From Cardiocondyla obscurior (taxonomy: Eukaryota > Arthropoda > Insecta > Hymenoptera > Formicidae), in the NCBI RefSeq assembly GCF_019399895.1, contig NC_091864.1, positions 11,510,001 to 11,574,000 of the forward strand: 64,000 nucleotides of DNA. The letters run 5' to 3'. Under the pieces are notes generated by a model. It ran no database searches. It saw nothing but the letters and a program-made list of their open reading frames with translations, and had not been told where the DNA came from. The first letter of the stretch is position 1; each line of letters begins with the position of its first letter. Below are positions 53,946 through 64,000 of this stretch, piece after piece. Both the position numbers and the translations under genes were made by a program.

Positions 53946-56499
53946 AATATGTTTTTTAATTAAAAATTAGAATCGCCGATGCATAATTAGAGATCTTTAA
54001 TCTTTAAAAAACTCTGCATATTAGAAGGTATATTATTGGCGTTGTAACGAACGTGGAACATACGTGCTTGAGTGTGTTGAAAATGTAGAAGCGTTGTACG
54101 GTATCAACGGTAACGATGTGGCAACAAGTGCTTTTAACGTTTCTTAATAGTGATGCTCGTTGCATTCTTGGGAAAGCACTCGACATGCTACTCTCAAAAG
54201 ACTCTGCCGTAACAGTTTCGCGGGATGATGAAACACGATGTGGCCGTCGGTGAGGCGGGAACGAGGCAGAGAGAAGCAAGGAGATGCGTCTTGCGGTGTG
54301 TCCGGACTATTCGGATGAATTCTTAAAGTAACGTTTCCTTTGTTCGTACCACATTCCTCCTTTTTGCCCTTTTCCGGCATCATCGGTATGCCTGTTTTCT
54401 TAGCATCCCGCGCTCGATTCTTTTAAAATCCAGTTTCTCTCCGCGCTACATAGGCACGACATCCACGGTACAGTTCTTACTTACACATGTTATTCCCGTT
54501 CTATTTTATTCTTTGCGAGATCTTTTCGCAAAATGGATATATGTAAGACATACGTGGTACGTTTAAAGCAACCATCATGCATCGTTAAACATTCAAAAAT
54601 TCAAAGCGAAGACGCGGCTCGTTTTTTTTACTCAATTTCCCCCTTGTATCGCAGCGCGCGGCATAGTTTTTCCTCGCTCGCGGTGTCTTTCAAGAATCCA
54701 ATTTTTCTTCGGCGTAACGCACACTCTGAGCCGGGCGGTAAGAAATTCCTCGAGTCTTCGCGACTTTCGCAACAAGTGAGTTTCATTTAATTTCGCGGTG
54801 ATCTGTTATGCGGGCAATACCTCGGATTTAATTCGAACGTGATAACGCCATGTGAAATTAATACGAGCGGCATTACCGACGCGGGCGTATGCAACGTACG
54901 CCGTTCTCCGTTCTCTTTCTTTTTGCTTGGGGTTCCGGTGGTAAGAAAAGCTCGGGAGGAGTACCCGATCTGTCAAGGCCAGCTGCCGAGGGAGGAAAGA
55001 GGGGCGAACTACTTGATTTACGCCTTTCTTCCATCTTTACTCGCGGACCATCCTCTTTGCCTTTCTCCGCCTTTCTCTTATTCTTCCCTTGAATGCCCTA
55101 TTTCATCAGCTTAATTCGCCCGGGGACGCGAGTGGTCCTAAGTGTTATAAACTAACTTTCTATTTTACTTTTCGGTTGTAAACAGTTTTAAATATAACAA
55201 TGGCGTACCAGTAATTTTTTTTTTTCTCTCACTCCCTCGCAAAGTTCGTCTATCACTACGGCACGCATCAACGTAATAATAAAACCTATCCCGAAGTACG
55301 AAGATTTCGACCGATTCCGCATAAACTTTTACCCCTTGAACATCTCTCCGCGGATCTTTAACGAGTTTTATGATTCTTAGGAAGTTTCTTAGGAATGATT
55401 ATATTCGAGGTTTGTAGTTGCAAAACTCGTTAAATCCACTGTAAGCTATTTTGAGCAGGGACAGGAAGGGCTAATTGCTTGTCTATAAGTTAACGGGGCT
55501 CTGTTATTTATACACGCGGTATTTCCCCTTTGTCAACGAGATTTGCGTACTTATTTAAATATTAGCAGATTAAATTTATGTTTTAAACTGCATTTACGTT
55601 TTATGCACCGCGCGCCCGCGCTCTCTTCGCACTCCGCACATCTTTTTAATTATTTTTATTTATTCTACACGCGTATGAATATTCTCAAAGTAATAAATAG
55701 ACGTCCGGGGTGTAAATTATATTTCATAGGATATAACTTTACGGGCTACGTTTTTATGTACGTTTCAGATAAGCTTTTTCTACGGGGGAGAGATTTGCGC
55801 CGTATAATTTTTTAGGGGTTACATGGAGAGGGTGGTTATTTTGTTTGTCTGCGCTGTGGTTGTGAACTGCGGAGCGAATCTGTTTACTACCCGGTGTGTT
55901 GCGGCGCGGTATAAAAAAAAAAAAAGAGGTCTTTCGTCCGCACAGCGAGAACGATGATAAATTTCTGATATAAACTGCCCCCCGGTTTCGCGTTCCTTCA
56001 GAAGCTCTTCAAGAGCGTTCTTATTGCCACCTGCTATCACCGTAAATTATTGTCGTCTGTCATCGGCTACAATATTATTTTTCAACGCTGCAAAATTATG
56101 CGAATATATTTATTACGTGAAGAGGGTAAACGTTTGTTAACCAGTTGAATAAAGTATAAAAATAGAAGAGAGAAAAAAAAAAAGTGTTTAGCTTAATTGT
56201 GCGACTTTTCCGGTCTCATTTTGTTCATTATCGCATCTTCTTGCAAATTCCGTTGCTCGCTGTATATTTTCCTCAAAAAAGCGTTTTATCAGAAGCATCT
56301 GCTTTTTATTTTGCAATATTTCGTAACATTTTACTACATTTTACTAAGTTTTTTTCCTCTCGAAAAAAAAGAAAAAAAACTCACATAAAAAAAAAAAAGA
56401 AAATTCTAAAGGAACCACTCGTTCTTTACTTCACGAAACGTGCGCAATAACGGCAACCGTTGTCAAGGTTCAGACGGAGCATTTTGCTTTCTGTTTCAG

Positions 56500-56639
56500 C
56501 GTCAAGACGGACATGGGCGCAGCTGGTGCGGTGTCTAGGCTCTACATTGCAAATGCGAATAAAAAGGACAGCGGGAACTATAGCTGCGCTCTGGCGAATG
56601 TAGCAGCAGCCACGATGGTGTCCGTCCACGTGCTAAACG
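56500..56639 (+). CDS. dpr (paralogue unresolved): Dpr exon: second half of Ig2
   Basis: The acceptor is gctttctgtttcag. The first base completes a Ser codon with AG from 31293-31294, giving RGGISVKTD across the junction, a well-known Dpr run. The exon encodes AVSRLYIANANKKDSGNYSC, holding the second Ig2 cysteine and an N-linked glycosylation sequon (NYS). It then gives SVHVLN, the last strand of Ig2, and leaves one G of a Gly codon before the donor gtatgc. The DSGNYSC motif is the strand-F counterpart of DAGVYEC in Ig1. The alanine-rich CALANVAAATM stretch after the cysteine is within normal variation. The phase (2 in, 1 out) fits the neighbouring exons. Confidence 0.92.
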
Positions 56640-59600
56640 GTATGCTTCCGCTATGAATATTTTCCTACTTCGACGCATTTCCATACATCGGTGATACGCA
56701 ACGGGGGTGAAACGCGGCACTATCGATGTATACGCATACGAACTACAGATATTATCTGTTCTCTTTCTCGGAAAAATATACTGTCTGGTTAAATGATAAA
56801 CGCTGTCGGTTTGAATTTTACGTGCAATTTTACGAGAAGGATTAAAATAAGCGAGAACGTTCCGAAGGATGTGTTGACGCGAGAGAATCGTTTTTTTTTT
56901 ATCCGCGGGTCGAGCATCCTCGGGCAATAATTCATCGCCGCGTTCTTTTATAATTGTATATTAGAGAGAATTCATTCGCCAAAGCAATCAGCCGCGCTCG
57001 AAATCACAGTTAAAGGATCAGCCTCTGCTCGCTACCGATAACGGCGTTTGGCAGATTCGGAGGCGTGTGGCGAATGGTGCCAGTCACCTTCGTAGAAGCC
57101 TCGTCGACGCCTATCGATATAATTTTCCACCCCTTTGCACGGTCGATAATTGATTTTCCACGGCTTTTCAACGGCGCCAATGCCTATTACCGGTCCCCCT
57201 TTTCTTTTCTGCATCGCCACCCGTTTCTCGGCTTGCCGCCCTCACGCCCCAGGAGCTCAGTCGCTCTGTCGCTTTCTTCTCCGCACATCTCCTTGTGCCA
57301 ATCGATCGTGTAGGAATACAAAGCTGTGATTTCATCAGGGTAAATAACCGGCGCCGGACGCGACCGAGACGAAGGCGCTGTCGCTGACGGGTCGCCCGAT
57401 CGCTCTTCGTGATCTTCGCTTGGTCTCCATTTCCCCTTTGCCGACGAGTTTCTTGCTCCAAATGACGTACTTGATTGTATTAATAAAAAAAAGAAAAAAA
57501 AAATCGACTGAACTCGCGAGACACGCAAAACTGAGAGATCAAAAATAAAATGGAAATTATATATGCTAAAGTATCATTAAGATGTTATTAAAATAAAGAT
57601 AGTGCTTTTATTTTTATGCCGTCATCCATACTTATTCATGCTGTTTTTGCTCTACGTGGGGTAACTCGTGCTGTTTCGTGTGTCTCGACTTTCTTCTAAT
57701 ACTGGCGCATGGCGTATTCATAGAAAAGTTCGTTGAAAATATTCAGCTTGACCCATTTCTTTCTTCAGCAAACCGAGTTGTCGCAAACCTCGTCCCGTCT
57801 TTTGTAATCTTTATTCTCACGATATAGTCAAATTAACGTTTAAAATGTACGTCATTTTTGTAGCGCGCTAATTCCTACGTTTTCAATTAATTATTTCTTC
57901 TTTTTCTTTTGTCTTTTCTTTTCTTTTTTTTTTTTTTACGAAAACAATGCAAAAGGAGAAAAGTTTTATTGCGAGAAAATGGAATAGTGGGAATTAGTTA
58001 ATTGCGTCGACCAGTTTATTCATATTCAAAATTTTGAATAGCTATAATATAGTCCAAAGGAAATAGATAAATACGATTATTTCCGGTGGAATTAGCATGG
58101 ATAAATATTGATGCAGTTTCGCTCGAGTTAATCAAATTTGATTAAATAGCTGAATGCATTGTTCTAATTTATCGATAAAACACGCAATTTCGGGAAAACC
58201 GCCCGAGTGTATTTGACCCGATCTGTTTTTCTGTACGCCAAGCAATTTTCGGCGTAATGCTCCCGTTTTTTGATCTATTGCCGGATGACATTTTCGCTGT
58301 TTTCTCCCTGGCGTTTTACTCTTTATCTTGCGATGACGTAAACCACGAAACTTTCGTATCACGGCGAAATTGCACGTAAGTCGAGTCGATGACGCGTGCT
58401 CTTGTGGGAAATGCCGCTAAACACAGGCTTTATAGTGGCGGATGGGCGATGCCACTGCAAGGCGGTCGATACCGTGGGTTGGGGAAACGTCTTTCGAACT
58501 TATGGCGAAGGAGCTCAACGAGTTTTCACGGCGGCTTTTCGCGCTCGGGGCAAGCGGCTCAGAGGCGCCGCATCTATATAGGTGATGTGCATTATTTACG
58601 GCGGATTACCTTAAGTCGGCCCAATACGAGAGTTCGATCTTCCCCGGGCAAAGTTTGACGAGAGAGCACTCAAGGAAATGCCTCGCTCGCAACGTCATAA
58701 TCTACGTTCCAGTTCCTTTTCTTTCTATTTTTTTTCTTTTTTTTTAATTTTTTTTTTTTTTTTGCGAAAATAGTTTCGATAATCTTTAGCCGCTTGACCG
58801 ACGACGTCGCAGCTTCGCTTGATTAGAAAGTTGAAATTACGAGACACGCGCGTAGCTTACGCTTCATTTAAATTCGCATGCACGTGCCTCCTCGACACTT
58901 AATCTTCGACCGAACCGTGTTCGATCAATACTTACGACGAAATTCTTAACTATATTCCTGCGCTTCCCCGCGGAAACATGTTACGGGCAAAACAAGCGTC
59001 TTATTATCTCGGGCGCTAGGTACGAGCCAGCCAGAGTTAGAGTTAAGCCACCGTTACCATCGCGATGAGTATGCGGAATGTGCAAGTCGGAGAGTTATTA
59101 CCGTGGGTGTTGTATGCCGGTAACTACAAGAGCGATCATAATACTGGAAGTAATGCGAATTTGCTTGACAAGTAGTCGGACGCTCGAGGCTCGCATTCAA
59201 AAGTAGTTTCCGCCGTACCCCGAGTCGATCCACGTTCTGAAATTTCGCGCGGCTCTATCCATCGCGTAATGTTTCGTCCTTCCGCGGCTCGCCTGTCCGC
59301 TTATGCATGCGATTGGCGTTAATGATGTCCCACCGAGCGAGCAATTTGCGAAACGGGAGTTGCGTGGTCATCTTTGATCATCGCGACGCGAGCCGCATCT
59401 CTAACGCCTCGATCTATCGAAGGATCAGTTCCTCATGTCGTGCTTTGCATGAAACGGCCAGCAGATTCCAAATGCTCCCTCTTTACTGGTAATGGTTCTA
59501 GGAGCTTACAACGATCTTTGGCAAGAGTTCCGACAAATTATATATACATATATGTGTCTCTATGCGCCAGATAAAGTAGATATTTCGAGTATCGCAACCA

Positions 59601-60666
59601 CTTTATTTTATTCACGCAAACCAGATAGAATAATATTACGATTTAAGCGATGTGATATTTAAATAAACTTTAAAGCTCTTCAATTAAATATGCAAATTTA
59701 AACCGCATTTGTTGTCGCTGAGAAAATGCCCTGAATATAACAGTCATATACCAAACAATGAAAGCCGCTGCCTCTGACGCGGAATCTGCGAAAACGAAAA
59801 AGAGAAAACGAAATGGTTTTGGTTCTCTTCCAGTGGTAAAAGCTGGAACGCGGGGCATTACATCCTTTTCTTCGTTGCTTCTTTCCAATTAATGTACTCC
59901 TTTAATAATATAGTGAAACACCTCTTTACAATTAATTATTCTCGAGATATGCTCGTGATTATTAATTAAGTGCAAGTCGGACCCGGAGGTGAAGCACCAT
60001 TACTCCGTACTATCTCACCGTGTTTGCCTGAAGGGCTTTCTCGCACGACACCCTTCTCTCTACTCGTCCTCCCTCCCTGTTCACTTCTGCTTTTTTACTC
60101 TGTGATCTTTTCACTTTCGTTCTCTCCTCTCGTAGAAAATTAAACGTCGATAAGACCCTATCCCGAATAAGAGATAACTCTGTCTCGTAACGTAAGCACA
60201 CTTCTCGTTACGCCGGATAAAAGAGTTAATGATAGAAAAATTCGAGTAAGAGCGGAAGCGTAAGCCGGTGTGACATCGGAAAAGTGAGAATGAATGTAAA
60301 ACGAGCAGGTCGGCCGATGGATTGGCCGGATCAAAGTGATCGATTGAAAAAGCGTAGAGGAGCGCGCGAATGGCCGGACGGGCTCGCTCTCGAAAATGAA
60401 TAGTTCTTGGCCCAGTTAATGCCTACGAGGAGACAAGTGAGTCGAAGTTGAACGGTAGTTGGCCGGTGCTTCTTGGGCGCATGTATGCGTGCACGTCTAT
60501 GAAAGCGAAGGGGGTGGAGAGGTTATTTCGCAGGGTGTCACGCCCTGCCCATTAATAATCGTAGCCGCAGGCTCCAGGAGGACTACATGTCGACCCACCT
60601 CTATCCTTCCTATAACACAGAAGTCTGCCTTCGCCTCTTCGGCATCACTGCGCATCATCTGACCTT

Positions 60667-60689
60667 TCTCTCTCTCTCTCTCTCTCTCT
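60667..60689. repeat. TC microsatellite
   Basis: Eleven TC units inside a longer CT-rich stretch that runs to about 60720. Confidence 0.92.
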
Positions 60690-60811
60690 TTCCTCTCTCC
60701 AGTTCTCTCTCGTTTGCTCCTCATCTCCGCATCCTTACGTCGTCGACGTGAGGCCGGGCGTGAGGAGTTTGCAAAGCTCTCGTCGCAAGATGTAGTTAAC
60801 AGGCCCGTTCA

Positions 60812-60825
60812 CGCGCGCGCGCGCG
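60812..60825. repeat. CG dinucleotide run
   Basis: Seven CG units in a row. Alternating CG is the classic left-handed (Z) DNA former; whether it matters here is unknown. Confidence 0.9.
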
Positions 60826-62246
60826 GCCATGTATAATACGCAAAAGGAATCTCCGGAGAGCGCTTGACAGCTCATTTCGCATCCGCCTTTTTCCACCGCG
60901 GCGATTCTTCAGGTCTCAGCAGCCGGGCAGCCCACCCGGAGACCGTGGAAACAGACGAAGAAACTGATATCTTCGTAGTCTCCGAGTGGGTGATTAATCG
61001 CGCGGTTACGTGGAATATTATACAATTCTCGAGTTGGTAGCGCGAATTAAAATTTACGCCCGTTTCTCGGCGTTAACATGGCGAAACGACAATTTTATGA
61101 TACCCGAGCAAACGACTGCTGCAATCGGAAGATGAGTCGAGCGAGAAAGGGAGAGGTTTACGGCCTCCTCGAAATATAACAAACACGTTGAGATCGAAAT
61201 TACCGGGCAAGTCAAACAAAGTCCTGTAATCGGTTTTCGTGATATTATGAAGGTCCGAATATCATATTGAGCAAAGTACTAGCACGATGGTGCAACGTGA
61301 TTAGCGAAGTCAATGAAATTATGCCGAATTTGCACGCTACATTACGTGGTATTGCGTATATATACGAGCAGCATATGAGTGATCGGCTGATTAATTCGTA
61401 ATTACGCAGAGGTCGAACGGCGAAATATTCTGCATAATTCGTGTCAAATGAATAGATTCCCATCGATTAGATAAACTATTAACTATTCTATAAATTTACT
61501 TTAATTACATACACATATGTGTACGTATAAAGTATGTTATAAATTATACTTAATATACGTACGTAGATCTTCGCCGGGATCAAGGTGCATTTTGAATTAA
61601 GTAAACTTTCCTCTTGATTAAAAACATCTAGTTAAAAATATATAGTTCTGTTTTTGCAGCATTAACAAGAACATTTTCAATAAGATGAGATGCGAAACGA
61701 GACGAAATGTCTTAGTCCAGTGAGGATTCAGGCGATTCAATTAACGAGACGAAAATCCGGGGATTAAGAGCCGGTTTACCGGGAAGGCGCGTAAACAGAG
61801 TTGTAAATTTTTCTCCTACCGGGAGCATTTAATTGAATCTTGGGATGAGGCGGTCGTTCCTATGACCGGCCGCTAAAACTGCTACGTGGATAGCATGTTT
61901 TCGACTTGAGAAAAACTTCGGAATCGATCCTACCGAACGCTCAATTGCGCCAAGAAAGTAAAGATGACTTATAGAGTTAATTATGTAGCTGGGTGGAAGG
62001 TCGGAAAGAGTAACGGCGAGCGCTACGACGACTCGATTAATGTAGATATCAAATTTAGTAATACGATTTAGTTGTCAAATATATATATACATGCGGATCG
62101 CACTGTGGCCGTAGTATAACAATATTTAGTTACACGTTATAGTATCCGATATATTTAAACGTATATTGTTATTCTAATTGTATTTATAATTAAATATAGT
62201 TATAGTTACCTCGTCGAATTACATGCGAAAATGCAGAGAAATTTGA

Positions 62247-62270
62247 TACGTACAACGTACGTTGTATGTA
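62247..62270. promoter_or_regulatory. 24-bp quasi-palindrome with ACGT core
   Basis: The centre TACAACGTACGTTGTA (62251-62266) is a perfect 16-bp palindrome. It extends four more pairs each side with one G-T pair. It shares TACGTAC ends with the palindrome at 22952. A dimer-binding site is possible but unproved. Confidence 0.4.
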
Positions 62271-63752
62271 CAGATACGCGGAGAATTGTAAAATCTGCGA
62301 AGATATTTTTGACATTAATTGGAACGTGAAATTCAAAATCGATATAAATAAGATTAATATGTCAAGGGTTCTTTCAGCTGCGAATCGTGTTACATCGGAC
62401 TAGCTGAGATAGACCACGTACGGAATAATTCTTTTTCGAACGTCGCGCTCGTTTCATTCCGACGAAACGGAATGCTTTCCCGCGATTGCGACGAGTGGTT
62501 ACGATCAGCCATTTACGAAATTCGTACAAACCGCAATTCTTGTCACTTTTAAATGCGACGGCCGGGCTATGAGATTGCGTTGCATTTGATATTTTACCAC
62601 GAATTTTATGGATGACCGGACCCCGCGTTTATATTTTGAATTTTTGGACAATTCAAAAGCCAAATACTGGCGTGGGCAATCAATGTGTGTACCAATCTCT
62701 CGGCTTTTATCACGGCACCCGTGACAGAACAAATAAAAGGATTGAAACGTTATTTCATTTGACCGTTACGGAATATGTTTCGGTTGTTATAGCGAAGAAT
62801 AGATTGCTTACAATGTATATACGTATATATAAAGTGCAAATGTATTTTTATTTTTATTCTAATTATCTTTAATAATTACCGAACATGTTTTCGGACCTAG
62901 GATGTACTGTTTGGTACTGCTTACGTTTTTATTATTATATTTTTTTTATAATTATTGAATTATTAATAAATGGTGATATTTAACCAGCATTAGATACATG
63001 TATAATAGAAGCGTAGAAATGCGACAACAAAAGACAACAAAGTTGCGGCGATGATGGAGGCTAACAATTTCGTGACGTGAAACTTAGAACAGAAATGTAA
63101 TTTAAAGATGGATAAGAAACGAACGAATGAAACGTTGTAATAACAAGACATTTATCGGCCAGGTCGAAGAAGAAGTTCAAAGTAGAAATACTGCTCTCAG
63201 TTATTAGCGGAGATTTCACACGTACAATTCATGTACTTCTTTCGAAACCTTCTCTTTTTCATCGGCTTCGACATCTCTTCCATTACTAAACTTTGAACTA
63301 AGAATGCAGTTTGTTTTCTCCGTTTAAAAGCTGAACTATTATTTTGTAGCATTATTTTACCGTGCGCTTTCATATATAATACATAACGAACACGTGATTT
63401 TATTTAAAGGACACCGATTTAGTTTTCGAAACGCAAATTTTACAAACGTCCGGTATTGAATTTTTCGCAGCTGCAATTCGCGCGAAACATAATACTTGTT
63501 CGAATACAAACGTTGAAAAAAAAAAAATAATAATAATAGCGGACTTTAATCTGCCATGTGATGCAATATCCATAGAATATCGGGGACAGATTTTTCATAA
63601 ACATTATGAAATATTTTACAAAAATTCGATTTATACGTCTGCAGCTTTATAAAGTATGATATTTCCGTCGCAAATAAATGTCGAAAGAAAGAAGAACGAA
63701 TTACGAGGTAGGGGGTGCGTGTTAAATTAATGACGTTTGCTTTTTGTTGCAG

Positions 63753-63850
63753 GTGAGAATCCAGCTGCTATGCAACACGGCGGTAGCACGGCCCCGAGGG
63801 CGACCCTTATCTTAACCGTTGTGATATCACTATCATCGCTCTTAAGGTGA
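63753..63850 (+). CDS. dpr (paralogue unresolved): Dpr last coding exon: juxtamembrane and GPI-anchor signal
   Basis: The acceptor is gctttttgttgcag. Two bases complete the Gly codon opened at 56639, giving NGENPAAMQHGGSTAPR. This is followed by about 15 hydrophobic residues (ATLILTVVISLSSLL), a single Arg, and a TGA stop at 63848-63850. A short polar Gly/Ser segment followed by a hydrophobic tail with almost no cytoplasmic residue is the classic layout of a GPI-attachment signal. The likely omega site is within HGGSTA (inference). ENPAAMQ or a close variant recurs at this place in several Drosophila Dprs. A conventional single-pass membrane segment with a one-residue tail is the alternative, but less likely. 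The call is firm because frame, motif and acceptor all agree. Confidence 0.88.
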
Positions 63851-64000
63851 CCGTGATGACCCCGGTGCAATTTGGACCTGCGATCCGAATGGTGCTAACT
63901 TTCTCTCTTTCCCCGTGGAGACCCGTGCGCCCGGAATGTCCCTTCGAAATAAAACGGAAACTTTGGGCATTAGGCCCCGTCGCTCCTTTCGCGTATGCAC
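63851..64000 (+). other. 3' UTR of the dpr-family gene (start)
   Basis: This is the sequence after the TGA stop, with no coding features. A candidate AATAAA lies inside it. How far the transcript runs is unknown, since the window ends here and insect neuronal genes often have long 3' UTRs. Confidence 0.55.
63948..63953 (+). promoter_or_regulatory. candidate poly(A) signal AATAAA
   Basis: This exact AATAAA hexamer is 97 bases past the stop codon and could end a short 3' UTR form. The sequence just downstream is not strikingly GT-rich, so a longer 3' UTR outside the window is equally possible. Confidence 0.35.

Larger units (their letters stand above)
56640..63752 (+). other. 7.1 kb last intron
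   Basis: The donor is gtatgc and the acceptor ttttgttgcag. It contains no gene I can recognise. It is moderately GC-rich at 56900-57450 and 58380-60980, with a TC repeat and a CG dinucleotide run, then AT-rich from about 61480 to 63720. A palindrome lies at 62247-62270. Confidence 0.85.

Noticed and set aside
61510..61523. TACACATATGTGTA 14-bp palindrome
   Set aside because: Short and AT-rich, with no other supporting signal nearby.

Overview
This window looks like insect nuclear DNA, most likely hymenopteran and probably ant. It is almost entirely intron. The only gene I can support is the 3' part of one plus-strand gene of the Dpr (defective proboscis extension response) family. These are two-immunoglobulin-domain neuronal cell-surface proteins, often labelled zig-8-like or lachesin-like in automated insect annotation. 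The insect call rests on the Dpr family itself. The hymenopteran call is inference from long introns, abundant CpG, and alternation of very AT-rich with CpG-rich stretches.

Four coding exons sit at 2001-2214, 31117-31294, 56500-56639 and 63753-63850. Each has AG/GT borders where a border exists, and the intron phases entering the four exons are 0, 1, 2 and 1. Joined, they give 630 nt, a continuous frame of 209 residues plus stop. The reading covers the second half of Ig1, the whole of Ig2, and a short hydrophobic C-terminus typical of a GPI-anchor signal. The signal peptide, the first half of Ig1 with its first cysteine, and the promoter lie upstream of base 1. A possible poly(A) signal lies about 100 bp after the stop.

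Layout: 1-2000 is the end of an upstream intron; 2215-31116 is a 28.9 kb intron; 31295-56499 is a 25.2 kb intron; 56640-63752 is a 7.1 kb intron; 63851-64000 is 3' UTR. Coding sequence is under 1% of the window. The introns hold simple repeats (TA, TC, GA, GGAA, poly-T), sharply AT-rich blocks, CpG-rich patches, and several inverted repeats that stand out by eye.

The most notable non-coding signals are: (1) a pair of matching 7-bp-stem/5-nt-loop hairpins at 22489 and 23255, one with CTAG exactly 10 nt away, which looks like a Helitron 3' terminus on the minus strand, plus a weaker third hairpin at 23707; (2) a 28-bp quasi-palindrome around a CACGTG E-box at 22952-22979; (3) a 60-bp near-perfect palindrome at 26597-26656; (4) a CpG-rich patch at about 26850-27420 with three CACGTG sites and a GC-rich imperfect duplication; (5) a 72-nt pre-miRNA-sized stem-loop at 46132-46203. 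I saw no other protein-coding gene, tRNA, rRNA, CRISPR array or intact transposase. The remaining short open frames look like chance frames in CpG-rich intron sequence.
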